In this document: in pieces, positions 43,666 through 52,734 of the stretch
Layout: each line of letters opens with the position of its first letter
Numbering within the stretch: the first letter of the stretch is position 1
Origin: BOG-1155 sp963717985
GTDB taxonomy: Bacteria > Desulfobacterota > Syntrophorhabdia > Syntrophorhabdales > WCHB1-27
Assembly: GCA_963717985.1 (NCBI GenBank)
Contig: CAVQYC010000005.1
Span: 310,001 to 374,000 of the forward strand
Direction of reading: 5' to 3'
DNA: 64,000 bases
The notes under the pieces: model-generated
What the model saw: only the letters and a program-made list of their open reading frames with translations
What the model was told of the DNA's origin: nothing
Databases searched by the model: none
Position numbers and translations under genes: made by a program

Positions 43666-45222
43666 TTAACCCCAGGCTTTTCCTTTTGCCGCATTCTGAC
43701 CGGCGATACGGCCGAAGACCAGGCAGGCCAGAGTTGCGCAGCTTCCAAGACGGACGGCTCCGTGTACGCCGCCCACAGACTCACCGGCAGCATAGAGGCC
43801 GGGGATTGGCTGGTCGTTCGTTACGTCCGTAACCTGTGCCTTGGTGTTGATTCTGACCCCGCCCATGCAGTAGTGGATTTTCGGTAGAAGGCGCATGGCA
43901 TAGAAAGGCGCAGTTGTCATGGGCTTTGCATTTTTATTCATGTAACGGCTGAATTCGTCGTCTTTGCCCTGGGCAACGTACTTGTTATAATTATCGATGG
44001 TCTCTCTGAGGGCCGCAGGGGGGACATTGTAGGCCGCTGCCAGTTCTTCAATGGTAGTGAACTGCCTGACCACGCCGCTCGCCAAAAGTTTGGGGAGCAG
44101 ATCCTTTACCCATGAAGCGCCGGTTGCGTCGGTAACGGCGATACACTTCTCTCCTTTGTTGCCCAGCTCCATAATCTTGTCGGCGCGGAGCTTGCGATTG
44201 GCCAGCTCGCTGATGAACCGCTTGCCCGTCTTGGTGTCGACCCACACTCCGTACATGGCCGCGGCCTCCTGAGCAAAATGGGGACCCAAGCCGAAACCCT
44301 TCTCGTCGGGGCTCCCCCATGGGCCGACCTGTATCCAGGACAGTTGAACGGGTGTGCAGCCGATTCTGAGGGCCTCCCTGATGCCTTCTGCCGTAGCGCC
44401 CGGCTGGTTGGTGCTGTCGAACATGGCGGTGAGCTTAGGGTCCTGAATCGTGCGGAAGGCCACGTCCTGAGCGAAACCGCCATAAGCAAGAACCACCGCC
44501 CTCTTCGCCCTGATGGTCTTGACCTTGCCGCTGCCTGCTTTAGGGAAGACGTAGCCCTCGCGGATCTCGACCCCCTTGACACGACCGTCTTTGTCTCTCA
44601 GGACCTTCTGGAGATAGACCTGAAATCTGGGCTCGACGCCCAGGGCCTTCAGCTTTGCGAGCTGCGGCTGCACAATGGCAGATCCGCTGTTATTGTAAGT
44701 CTGATAGCTGCGGGGTACGGCGTGACCCCCTTCCTGTACAAGGTTATCGGTGTATTTCGTGCCCAGCTCGCTGATCGTCCACTGGACTGTGGCCACCGAC
44801 GCATCCGCCATCAGCTTCACCAGTTCGGGATGATTGAGCCCCAGCCCTTCTCTGACCATGTCGTCATAGAGCTGCTGGGGGGAATCCTTGAGCCCCTTCT
44901 CTGCCTGGAGCGGCGAGCCTGCCGCGGCTACAATCCCGCCGTTTATGATGGAATTTCCTCCCGGAGTGCGCATCTTTTCCAGGATTACCACCGATGCCCC
45001 AGCCTTCTTCGCCTCGTAAGCGGCCGCCAGTCCTGCGAATCCGCTGCCGATGACCACCACGTCATAGGTCTCATCCCATTTCTTCGGCATCGCATCCCAG
45101 GCAGCCTGGGCCTCCTTCCCTGCTGCACCCACGGCCATTCCTGCAATAGCGGCAACGGCGCCGGTCTTTTTTAAGAAATCGCGTCTTGACGGGTCTTGGG
45201 GTTTCTTTGTTTCTTCGCTCAT
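43666..45222 (-). CDS. Tat-exported FAD-dependent reductase, fumarate reductase/flavocytochrome c family
   Basis: 518 residues, ATG at 45,222 with AGGAGG six bases upstream. The signal peptide has a twin-arginine motif SRRDFLKK. FAD binding is at VVVIGSGFAGLAAAYEA near residue 55, with GGNSIINGG. Catalytic-domain elements: an Arg in FISELANRKLR, His in KIHYCMGGVRI, and GGVHGAVRLGS near the end. Where fumarate reductases usually have HPT, this protein reads IQVGPWGSP, so the substrate may not be fumarate; other enoates such as methacrylate, urocanate or cinnamate analogues are possible. The cytochrome gene follows. A sigma-54-type promoter lies just upstream. Confidence 0.85.
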   Translation of the reverse strand: MSEETKKPQDPSRRDFLKKTGAVAAIAGMAVGAAGKEAQAAWDAMPKKWDETYDVVVIGSGFAGLAAAYEAKKAGASVVILEKMRTPGGNSIINGGIVAAAGSPLQAEKGLKDSPQQLYDDMVREGLGLNHPELVKLMADASVATVQWTISELGTKYTDNLVQEGGHAVPRSYQTYNNSGSAIVQPQLAKLKALGVEPRFQVYLQKVLRDKDGRVKGVEIREGYVFPKAGSGKVKTIRAKRAVVLAYGGFAQDVAFRTIQDPKLTAMFDSTNQPGATAEGIREALRIGCTPVQLSWIQVGPWGSPDEKGFGLGPHFAQEAAAMYGVWVDTKTGKRFISELANRKLRADKIMELGNKGEKCIAVTDATGASWVKDLLPKLLASGVVRQFTTIEELAAAYNVPPAALRETIDNYNKYVAQGKDDEFSRYMNKNAKPMTTAPFYAMRLLPKIHYCMGGVRINTKAQVTDVTNDQPIPGLYAAGESVGGVHGAVRLGSCATLACLVFGRIAGQNAAKGKAWG

Positions 45223-45256
45223 CGTACGCCTCCTAGGATTCGTTAAATCGGGCGAA

Positions 45257-45272
45257 AGCAATCACCTCGCCG
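45257..45272 (-). promoter_or_regulatory. Sigma-54-type promoter for the flavoprotein gene
   Basis: On the minus strand the sequence reads CGGCGAG-GTGA-TTGCT, with GG (complement of 45,270-45,271) and GC (complement of 45,258-45,259) separated by exactly ten bases, the invariant sigma-54 spacing. Eight of the eleven core consensus positions match. Transcription would begin near 45,247, about 25 bases before the ATG, leaving room for the AGGAGG ribosome site. Confidence 0.55.
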
Positions 45273-45366
45273 GATTTTGATGTTATTCGTAGGGTCCGTG
45301 GCTTTGTCGGATATGAACATTGTTGACACAATTGGATGCAATGTCAAGGTAAAAGCGGGAAGAGAA

Positions 45367-45382
45367 CGGCACGCACTTTGCA
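45367..45382 (+). promoter_or_regulatory. Sigma-54-type promoter for the His6 repeat protein gene
   Basis: The sequence CGGCACG-CACT-TTGCA matches ten of the eleven core positions of the sigma-54 consensus TGGCACG-N4-TTGC, with GG at 45,368-45,369 and GC at 45,380-45,381, ten bases apart. The expected start is near 45,393, and the ATG at 45,420 follows with AAGGAGG. An inverted repeat with TTGACA and TGTCAA ends at 45,323-45,347 upstream is a possible activator site. Confidence 0.72.
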
Positions 45383-45419
45383 AAAAATGAGTAGGCATTT
45401 CACTCAAGGAGGTTCCACC

Positions 45420-46001
45420 ATGTCTTCTATTTCCGGTATTTCTTCAAGCACTAGTGCCTACCAGAAGCAGCTCCAACAGATAATGAAAGACTTCTCGACC
45501 CTCCAGACAGACCTGTCCTCGGGTAGCCTCTCGACGGCGCAGCAGGCGTATGCGACATTAACGCAGGACCTGCAGAACGTGCAGCAGACCCAGGGCGCAC
45601 AGCAAACCGGAGGGAGCAGCCGGATCAGCACCGACCTTGCCGCCGTTGGCAGCGCCCTGACGTCGGGCAGCATCTCAGATGCCCAGAGCGCCTTTGCCAC
45701 GCTGACGCAGGACATGCAGAATGCGCTGCAGACCCAGGCCGTTCAGGGCACTCAGCAGACTTACGGTCATCACCATCACCATCACGGCGATAGCTCACAA
45801 ACAGCAAGCAGTACCAGCCTTAGCACCGACCTTGCGTCGGTTGGCAGCGCCCTGCAGTCCGGTAATATCGCAACAGCCCAGAGCGCCTTTGCCACGCTGA
45901 TGCAGGACCTGGGAAGTGGCAGCGCGCAAAATACGACCGGAACTTCCGGCAGCAGCACTATCCTCCAGGCTATCGGCGCCAATGTCAATATTGCTGTGTA
46001 A
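45420..46001 (+). CDS. Repeat protein with internal His6 run, unknown function
   Basis: 193 residues, ATG with AAGGAGG seven bases upstream. Three 29-residue repeats (DNA 45,483-45,569, 45,627-45,713, 45,822-45,908) follow the pattern TDL..VGSAL.SG....AQSAFATL.QD; the last two are almost identical at DNA level. Between repeats two and three is YGHHHHHHGD, six His encoded by alternating CAT and CAC (45,768-45,785). There is no signal peptide, the composition is Ser/Thr/Gln-rich with few charges, and each repeat is predicted to be two helices. I know no assigned function for such proteins; metal binding or surface display are possibilities. A sigma-54-type promoter precedes it. Confidence 0.8.
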   Translation: MSSISGISSSTSAYQKQLQQIMKDFSTLQTDLSSGSLSTAQQAYATLTQDLQNVQQTQGAQQTGGSSRISTDLAAVGSALTSGSISDAQSAFATLTQDMQNALQTQAVQGTQQTYGHHHHHHGDSSQTASSTSLSTDLASVGSALQSGNIATAQSAFATLMQDLGSGSAQNTTGTSGSSTILQAIGANVNIAV

Positions 46002-46057
46002 GGCCGATTAAAGGGGAACGGCTCTTGCGGGAATCCGTCTTTCCGGGCAGAAAAGTT

Positions 46058-46095
46058 TTCCCATAAGGGAATTTTTTTCTACCCTGAAAGGGTAG
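46058..46095 (+). terminator. Terminator region after the repeat protein gene
   Basis: A short stem TTCCC-ATAA-GGGAA followed by seven T (46,058-46,078) has the form of a rho-independent terminator for the plus strand. It is followed by a second hairpin, CTACCCT-GAA-AGGGTAG (46,079-46,095), just before the stop of the convergent sigma-54 regulator gene. Confidence 0.6.
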
Positions 46096-46112
46096 GGCAG
46101 GGGGCGTTCGCA

Positions 46113-47669
46113 TTACGGCCCCCCCTCCTTCTTTTTCCAATGCCGTCCGAAGGGGATGCCGAGTTTTTGCAAGCGGTGTCTGAGGGTGGCCGGGTTCATA
46201 CCGAGCATCACCGCCGCACCCTTAGCCCCCTCCACTCTCCCATCCGTGATCTCCATGATGCATCGGATGTGGCGGTATTCGAGATCCTGGAGCTTCAGGC
46301 AGCGGTCCTCCAGGTCTTCTTCTGCCTCGGACAACTCGGTTCTCTTTTGAAGGGGCGTCAGGTTGTCGAAGGTGAGGGATCGACCTCTGCACTGAATGAG
46401 CGCCTGTTCGATGATATTGGCAACCTCCCGCACGTTGCCCGGCCAGTCATATGCCACGAGCCGGTCGATGTCCTTTTCCGCAACGGCGGGTATGGAGCGA
46501 AGACCTATCTCGTGAGCCTTTCTTGTGATGAAATACTCTACCAGGGCGGGAATATCCACCCTTCGCTTACGCAGCGGCGGGATGTTGATGGGGTACACCG
46601 CCAGGCGGTAATAGAGGTCTTCCCTGAAGAGGCGTTGGGCGACCATCTTTTGCAGGTCCTTGTGGGTGGCCGATATAACCCGTATATCGACTCTTATCGG
46701 CTCCGAGCCGCCCACCCGCTCTATCTCTTTTTCCTGAAGCACCCGCAGGAGTCTCACCTGGGCGTGGAGTGGAAGCTCGCCTACCTCGTCGAGAAAAACC
46801 GTGCCCTTATGGGCTCGCTCAAACCGGCCCCTCCTGTGCGTCACCGCTCCGGTAAAGGCGCCCTTCTCATGACCGAAAAGCTCGCTGTCGATGAGAGATT
46901 CGGGAATTGCCCCACAGTTTACCGTGATCAGGGGGCCGCTGTTCCGGGCGGAGAGGTTGTGGATGGCGTTTGCGATCACTTCCTTGCCGGTGCCTGTCTC
47001 CCCGATCAGAAGGACCGGGCTCGAAAGGGGGGCCACCCTGTTTACCTGCTCCATCACGCCCTTGAGACCGAAGTTCGCTCCCACTATCTGCGTCCCCAGA
47101 GGGTTTCGGAGCTCATCATGCAGATACCGGTTGTCGTCGAGAAGCGCGTCCTTGAGATGCAAAAGCTCCCGATATCGCAGGCTGTTTATCAGGGCGATGC
47201 CCACGGGCTCATTGACGGCCGACCAGAGCCTCGCGTGTTCTTCGCCATACCTCCCCAATCCATCCGCCCTGATGATGAGCGAACCGATAAAACTGTGCTC
47301 GATGATAAGGCGCGCGACGATCACGGACGAATGAGGCCACTTGAAGAACGCTCCAACCTCCTTTATGATAAGGTCCTGCCGGACGTCCTTTAGTACCCTG
47401 ACACGGGGATAATTCTCTACGTTTTCGAGCTCTTCCCTAAGGGGAGGGGGCATGAGTATTGTGTGAGGCTCGGTGCTGACCCCTCCGTTTTCCGCGCGGG
47501 CAATCACTTGCGCCGAGCCCGTGGCCCTGTCGTAAACGATAAGTATCAGCTCATCCGCGGGCATAGCGCGGCGCACGTAAGAGAGACAAGCGGGCAGGGC
47601 CTCTCCTATGTCGAGGCTTCCGCATATGCGGAGACTGAACTCCAGGAAGAAATCACTTTCATCGTCCAT
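46113..47669 (-). CDS. Sigma-54-dependent transcriptional activator with GAF-like sensor domain
   Basis: About 518 residues from the ATG at 47,669 with AAGGG upstream. Residues 1-190 look like a GAF sensor domain. The AAA+ domain has Walker A LLIGETGTGKE, the sigma-54 contact loop GAFTGA, Walker B VFLDEVGELP and the R-finger region FREDLYYRLAVYPI. The C-terminus is a Fis-type helix-turn-helix, AAVMLGMNPATLRHRLQKLGI. No receiver domain is present, so a small ligand rather than phosphorylation probably controls it. It sits between three sigma-54-type promoters (flavoprotein, repeat protein, putA), which are its natural candidate targets. Confidence 0.92.
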   Translation of the reverse strand: MDDESDFFLEFSLRICGSLDIGEALPACLSYVRRAMPADELILIVYDRATGSAQVIARAENGGVSTEPHTILMPPPLREELENVENYPRVRVLKDVRQDLIIKEVGAFFKWPHSSVIVARLIIEHSFIGSLIIRADGLGRYGEEHARLWSAVNEPVGIALINSLRYRELLHLKDALLDDNRYLHDELRNPLGTQIVGANFGLKGVMEQVNRVAPLSSPVLLIGETGTGKEVIANAIHNLSARNSGPLITVNCGAIPESLIDSELFGHEKGAFTGAVTHRRGRFERAHKGTVFLDEVGELPLHAQVRLLRVLQEKEIERVGGSEPIRVDIRVISATHKDLQKMVAQRLFREDLYYRLAVYPINIPPLRKRRVDIPALVEYFITRKAHEIGLRSIPAVAEKDIDRLVAYDWPGNVREVANIIEQALIQCRGRSLTFDNLTPLQKRTELSEAEEDLEDRCLKLQDLEYRHIRCIMEITDGRVEGAKGAAVMLGMNPATLRHRLQKLGIPFGRHWKKKEGGP

Positions 47670-47861
47670 GTCGTTTCCCTTCACACATCGGGCAAGGACC
47701 AATTTACACGTTCGGCGCACTCCATGCCGTCTGTTCCACTCGGACAGGGATACGATACAGCAATGTAGTGTAACGATAGCAAATGCACTATTATTATACG
47801 CAATCGGTAAAAAATTGATAGCCCTTTATCGTATCGGGAGAGTAATCAGTGAATCTCCTTT

Positions 47862-47876
47862 TGGCGCCCGACTTGT
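47862..47876 (+). promoter_or_regulatory. Sigma-54-type promoter for putA
   Basis: TGGCGCC-CGAC-TTGT has GG at 47,863-47,864 and GT (in place of GC) at 47,875-47,876 with the sigma-54 spacing of ten bases; eight of eleven core positions match. It lies 100 bases before the putA start, in the divergent gap behind the sigma-54 activator. Upstream, GATACGATA (47,749-47,757) and its complement TATCGTATC (47,827-47,835) could be enhancer sites. The rest of the 306-base gap shows nothing else. Confidence 0.5.
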
Positions 47877-47975
47877 CAACCACGCCGCCCTTGCCCTGCC
47901 GCCCACATAGCCAGGGGACGGTGAGTCGCATTACACTTTAAGTGAGGAGATGGAAATCTGAGGATCGAAAGAGAG

Positions 47976-50972
47976 ATGGATCAGCAGGAATTGAACGGCA
48001 GGATCATCGAAACGGGCAAGGTGCTGCTGGAGCTGCTCGAAGGGGAAAAGCCGACTCTCTTCGAGGAGAGGCAATGGGTCGGCAAAATAATGGGCTGGTC
48101 CCTGAAGCACGAAGCATTTCGGGCAGGTCTGCTCCGGTTTGTCGATGTCTTTCCCTCACTCTCGACGCCGGCGTCGCTCAACCGGCACCTGACCGAATAT
48201 TTTGACGAGGGAAGGGGCTATGTTCCAACTCCGGTACGCTTCGCCTTGAGGCTTGCCGGTCGCGGCGGCCGGCTGGGGGCCGCGCTCCTGGGCAGGGCAA
48301 TCCGGTACAGTATCGAGAAGCTTGGAAAACAGTTCATAGTGGGGGAGGATGGGGCGGATGCGTTAAGGGGACTGTCAAAGGTCCGCCGTCAGGGTTGCGC
48401 GTTTTCCGTGGATGTCCTCGGTGAAGCGGTGGTGAGTGAAGATGAGGCAGAACAGTATGGGACCCTCTACATGGCCCTCCTCGACGAGCTGAAGAGGGGC
48501 CAGGGGGCCTGGCCTAGCCTGGGCGGATGGACACCGGCGGGAACGGACCTCGACTGGGGCTCCGCCCCCAAGATCAGCGTATCCCTGAAGCCGAGCTCTC
48601 TGTACTCGCAGGCGAGGCCACAGAATTTCGAGGGCTCGGTAGCCGCTATGCTGAATCGCATCCGGCCCATCTATGAAAAGGTGATGGAGGCCGGCGGTGC
48701 GCTGTGCATCGACATGGAATCTTATCAGCACAAGGATATGTTCCTGGAGCTCTACAGGAAGCTGCGCTCGGAGTACGGCGCATACCCCCACCTCGGCATC
48801 GCGATCCAGGCGTACCTGCGTGACACGGACCGGGACCTTGGCGATCTCCTCGACTGGAGCAGGGGAAAGGGTCTCCCTGTCTCCGTCCGGCTCGTTAAAG
48901 GCGCTTACTGGGACTATGAGGTGCTCAGGGCGCGGCAGAATGGGTGGGACCTCCCGGTCTACAGCAACAAGACCGAGACGGATGCTGCCTTCGAGCGCGC
49001 CAGCCAGATGATCCTCCGGAACCATGACATCGCCTACCTTGCCTGTGGCTCCCACAATATCCGCTCGATCGCCGCCGCACTCACAATGGCTCGTGTTTTA
49101 GGGGTTCCCGACGACCGCTATGAGTTTCAGGTGCTTTACGGGATGGCCGAGCCTATCCGCAAGGGTCTTTTGAAGGCCTCAGGCCGGGTGAGGCTCTACT
49201 GCCCCTGCGGCAAGCTGGTTCCCGGCATGAGTTATCTGGTGCGCCGCCTGCTCGAAAATACCGCGAACCAGGGTTTTCTCCGCCGGATGTTTGCTGAAAG
49301 AGCGGATGCCGCGGAACTCCTTCAGGACCCCTCGGGCAAGGGAGAAAAAAAGCAGGCCGCCTTCCACGTAGGGGAAGAGGGCGCTTGCGTTCAGGAAAAC
49401 CAGGTGCCTTTCAGGAACCACGCCCCTTCCGATTTCACGAAGAAGGAGGAACGGGAGCTTTTCAGCAAGGCGATTGCCCAGGTGCGTCAGGAGCTGGGGA
49501 TGACGTGTCCCCTCCACATCGACGGTGTCGACCTGATGAGCGTGGATATGTCCCCTTCGGTAAACCCGGCCGATCCGCACGAGGTGATCGCTTTCGTGTG
49601 CCAGGCGGGGAAGGCTGAGGCAGAAGTTGCCGTTGAGGCGGCCCGAAGGAGCTTTGACGCCTGGCGAGAGACGGCACCTGCTGTGCGGGCAGGGTACCTG
49701 TTAGCCGCAGCCTCGTGGATGACCACACACCGGCACGAGCTGGCGGCCTGGCAGGTGCTGGAAATCGGCAAGCAGTGGGACCAGGCCTCGGCGGATGTGG
49801 CTGAAGCAATAGATTTCCTGGAATATTACGCCCGGGAGATGGTGCGCCTCGGCACGCCCCGGAAGCTCCCCTCGCCGCCCGGCGAGGTCAATCATTGCTT
49901 TTATGAGCCGAGAGGCGTGGCGGTTGTCATCGCCCCGTGGAATTTCCCCCTCGCCATCAGCACCGGCATGGTGTCGGCGGCGATAGTCACGGGTAACTGT
50001 GTCGTCTACAAACCCTCTCCTCTGACCCCCGTCATTGGCCATCATCTTGTGGAGGCATTCCGGCAGGCGGGCCTGCCGCCAGGGGTTTTTAACTTCCTGC
50101 CCGGTCGCACCGAGGTGATCGCCGAGTATCTCATCGATCATCCCGGCGTGAGCACCATCGCCTTTACCGGATCGACCGAGGTGGGCTTGCGGATTATAGA
50201 GAAGGCGGCAGTGGTCCATCCGGGACAGGTGAACGTGAAAAGGGTTATTTGCGAGATGGGAGGCAAGAACGCGATCATCATCGATGATGATGCGGACCTG
50301 GACGAGGCTGTGCCGGCGGTGCTCGTTTCCGCCTTCGGTTTTCAGGGGCAGAAATGCTCGTCGTGCTCCCGGGTGATCGTGCTCGAGTCGATCTACGACA
50401 GTTTTACGGACCGCCTGGTGGCCGCGGCCGACGCGCTCGCGTCAGGGCCGGCGGAAGATCCGGCATTCTTTCTGGGACCGGTCTGCGACCATCAGGCGCA
50501 GGAGAGGCTCCTCAAGTACATGGATATCGCGGGAAAAGAGGGGAAGATCCTGTACGTCGGCCGCACTCCCGATGGGGATGCCTACGTGCCCATTACCATT
50601 GTGGGTGGTATACGGCCCGAGCACAGGATCAGCCAGGAGGAGATATTCGGACCCCTCCTCGCGGTCATGAAGGTGCGGACTTTTGACGAGGCACTCCAAT
50701 GGGCCGACTCGACCCGCTTTGCCCTCACGGGAGGGGTGTTCAGCAGGAGCCCGAGCCATCTGGAGGAAGCGAGGAGGAGGTTCAGGGTAGGGAATCTCTA
50801 CCTGAACCGGCACATCACGGGCGCTCTGGTGGGACGCCAACCCTTCGGGGGCTTCAGGATGTCCGGCCTGGGCACGAAGGCCGGCGGAGAGGAATATCTG
50901 CTCCACTTCATGGACCCCAAGGTGGTGACGGAGAACACGGCGCGGCGGGGTTTCGCGCCGGACGCTGGGTAG
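47976..50972 (+). CDS. putA: Bifunctional proline dehydrogenase / 1-pyrroline-5-carboxylate dehydrogenase
   Basis: 998 residues. The N-terminal 450 residues form the FAD-dependent proline dehydrogenase barrel, with VRLVKGAYWDYE, YEFQVLYGMAEPIRKGL and RLYCPCGKLVPGMSYLVRR. The C-terminal half is an aldehyde dehydrogenase with IAPWNFPLA, FTGSTEVG, the catalytic Glu in EMGGKNAI and Cys in GFQGQKCSSC, and EEIFGPLLAVM. It oxidises proline to glutamate in two steps. There is no N-terminal ribbon-helix-helix, so it does not regulate itself as enterobacterial PutA does; the sigma-54 activator next door may take that role. Confidence 0.93.
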   Translation: MDQQELNGRIIETGKVLLELLEGEKPTLFEERQWVGKIMGWSLKHEAFRAGLLRFVDVFPSLSTPASLNRHLTEYFDEGRGYVPTPVRFALRLAGRGGRLGAALLGRAIRYSIEKLGKQFIVGEDGADALRGLSKVRRQGCAFSVDVLGEAVVSEDEAEQYGTLYMALLDELKRGQGAWPSLGGWTPAGTDLDWGSAPKISVSLKPSSLYSQARPQNFEGSVAAMLNRIRPIYEKVMEAGGALCIDMESYQHKDMFLELYRKLRSEYGAYPHLGIAIQAYLRDTDRDLGDLLDWSRGKGLPVSVRLVKGAYWDYEVLRARQNGWDLPVYSNKTETDAAFERASQMILRNHDIAYLACGSHNIRSIAAALTMARVLGVPDDRYEFQVLYGMAEPIRKGLLKASGRVRLYCPCGKLVPGMSYLVRRLLENTANQGFLRRMFAERADAAELLQDPSGKGEKKQAAFHVGEEGACVQENQVPFRNHAPSDFTKKEERELFSKAIAQVRQELGMTCPLHIDGVDLMSVDMSPSVNPADPHEVIAFVCQAGKAEAEVAVEAARRSFDAWRETAPAVRAGYLLAAASWMTTHRHELAAWQVLEIGKQWDQASADVAEAIDFLEYYAREMVRLGTPRKLPSPPGEVNHCFYEPRGVAVVIAPWNFPLAISTGMVSAAIVTGNCVVYKPSPLTPVIGHHLVEAFRQAGLPPGVFNFLPGRTEVIAEYLIDHPGVSTIAFTGSTEVGLRIIEKAAVVHPGQVNVKRVICEMGGKNAIIIDDDADLDEAVPAVLVSAFGFQGQKCSSCSRVIVLESIYDSFTDRLVAAADALASGPAEDPAFFLGPVCDHQAQERLLKYMDIAGKEGKILYVGRTPDGDAYVPITIVGGIRPEHRISQEEIFGPLLAVMKVRTFDEALQWADSTRFALTGGVFSRSPSHLEEARRRFRVGNLYLNRHITGALVGRQPFGGFRMSGLGTKAGGEEYLLHFMDPKVVTENTARRGFAPDAG

Positions 50973-51089
50973 GGAACGCACCGCATAATCATTGTTAACC
51001 GAGAATTAACACTTTTCCTATTACAACCGTAACACAGGAACCGGATACTAAAGGCGAAATTCATAAAATCCAATTAAGGAGGATCAGGA

Positions 51090-52685
51090 ATGAAAACATG
51101 GATGTACGGCGCGGCAGGCCGTATCCCGCAAAAGTTGTCGGTGTTCGCCGTCGGATTGTGCTGTCTTCTCTTTATGCCGGCCGGTCCCGCCGGGGCGCAG
51201 ACGGCGACCGTCGGGTCTCTGCAGTCCCAGATCGACGCCCTTCAGAAGCAGGTCGACGCCCTTAAGGCTGCCCAGGCAGCGCAACCAGCTCCGGCCGCAA
51301 ACAAGGCGCTGATTCAGACTCCTTCCGCGCCGGGCGGCGGGATAACGTTCGGAAACAAAACCGCCGTGAAGCTGACCGTCGGCGGATTCATCGAAGCCAC
51401 GGGCATTGAGCGCAACCTCTATACGGGCTCCGATGTCAACTCGAAGTGGAACCTCGGCTCGGGGGGCTTTCCGCTGCCAAACTCCCCGAACTACTACCAG
51501 AACGAGTTCCGCGGCACCTCACGCCAGTCACGCCTCTCACTCCTCGCCGAGGGGCAGGACGATTATGCGGCGCTCAAGGCCTATTTCGAGCTTGACTTCC
51601 TTGGAGGCGGCTCCGGCACATCGGGCACCTCCGTGGAAAGCAACAGTTACAACCCCCGCATTCGCCTTCTCTATGGCACCTATGACACGAAGGGCGGCTG
51701 GCACCTCCTGGCAGGCCAGGAGTGGAGTCTGATCACCATGAATAAGACGGGCATAGTGCCGCGCCAGGAGAACATACCCATGACCATCGACGCGCAGTAC
51801 GTACCCGGCTTCACGTGGACGCGGAACCCCCAGGTGCGTCTGGTTAAGGACTTCGGCAGCACGGTCTCCGTCGGTCTGTCGGCTGAAGCGCCTCAGACGA
51901 TCATCACCGGAGGAGGCCTGAAGGCGGCCACCACCGGCTCAAACCAAAACTACACGTACGCACTCGCCAACGCCGCCAATTTCGCCGACGTCACCGGCAC
52001 CACCAACAACTCCAACCTACCCAGCTCCATGTCCCTGGATCAATATCCCGATATCGTGGGCAAGGTAGCCGTCGACCCAGGCTTCGGCCATTATGAGGCC
52101 TACGGTCTGGCGCGGTTCTTTAACGACAGGACATTGGTCAATAACGTGCACAACAACAACACGACCGTCGGCTGGGGCGCGGGCGGCGCAATGCTGTTGC
52201 CGGTTGCACCCAAGCTGCTCGATTTCCAGGGAAGCATACTGGCAGGGCAGGGCATAGGCCGCTACGGATCGGCCGGGTTATACGATACCGTGGTCAACCC
52301 CAATACCGGCAAGCTCGATCCTTTGACCGAGGTGTTGGCCCTGGTGGGCCTGATCGGCCATCCTAATAACCGCACGGATATTTACGCGTATGCGGGCATG
52401 GAGCAGGCGGCGAGAAAAGATGTCCAGGGCACGAACGGAGGCTTCGGCAACGCGGCTTACGCCCCGATAGGCTTGCTCGCGGAAGGCAACACGGCAAGCG
52501 GCTCGCTCGTTCAGGCCTCCGGCGTTCAACAGGCCACCCTGGGCTTCTGGTATTCCTTCTACCAAGGCAGTCTCGGCAGGATGCGCGTCGGTTTGTCCGA
52601 TTCCTACACGAAGCTGAGCATTTTCGGCATGCCGGACGAGAAAATGAACGTAGTCATGGTGAGCTTCCGCTATTATCCATTCTGA
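51090..52685 (+). CDS. Outer-membrane porin-like protein
   Basis: 531 residues, ATG with AAGGAGG upstream. A Sec signal peptide ends at AGA near residue 36 and is followed by a short heptad coiled coil (LQSQIDALQKQVDALKAA) of the type that trimerises or binds peptidoglycan in porins. The rest has alternating, Gly- and Tyr-rich beta-strand character and ends with Phe (FRYYPF), the outer-membrane assembly signature. The substrate is unknown; placement after putA hints at amino-acid or organic-acid uptake. Two strong hairpins follow the stop. Confidence 0.82.
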   Translation: MKTWMYGAAGRIPQKLSVFAVGLCCLLFMPAGPAGAQTATVGSLQSQIDALQKQVDALKAAQAAQPAPAANKALIQTPSAPGGGITFGNKTAVKLTVGGFIEATGIERNLYTGSDVNSKWNLGSGGFPLPNSPNYYQNEFRGTSRQSRLSLLAEGQDDYAALKAYFELDFLGGGSGTSGTSVESNSYNPRIRLLYGTYDTKGGWHLLAGQEWSLITMNKTGIVPRQENIPMTIDAQYVPGFTWTRNPQVRLVKDFGSTVSVGLSAEAPQTIITGGGLKAATTGSNQNYTYALANAANFADVTGTTNNSNLPSSMSLDQYPDIVGKVAVDPGFGHYEAYGLARFFNDRTLVNNVHNNNTTVGWGAGGAMLLPVAPKLLDFQGSILAGQGIGRYGSAGLYDTVVNPNTGKLDPLTEVLALVGLIGHPNNRTDIYAYAGMEQAARKDVQGTNGGFGNAAYAPIGLLAEGNTASGSLVQASGVQQATLGFWYSFYQGSLGRMRVGLSDSYTKLSIFGMPDEKMNVVMVSFRYYPF

Positions 52686-52698
52686 TCGCCGATGCCGT

Positions 52699-52720
52699 CT
52701 CCCCCGGCCAGCCGGGGGAG
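52699..52720. terminator. GC-rich hairpin after the porin gene
   Basis: CTCCCCCGGC and GCCGGGGGAG, a perfect 10-base inverted repeat separated by two bases, 14 bases behind the porin stop. There is no T-run, so it may act together with the second hairpin downstream. Confidence 0.6.
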
Positions 52721-52734
52721 CGGGCTGGAATTGC

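Noticed and set aside
45768..45785. CAT/CAC-alternating His6 codons resembling a cloning-vector tag.
   Set aside because: It is internal to a repeat gene with its own ribosome site, and flanking DNA shows no vector, linker or protease-site sequence, so contamination is unlikely.
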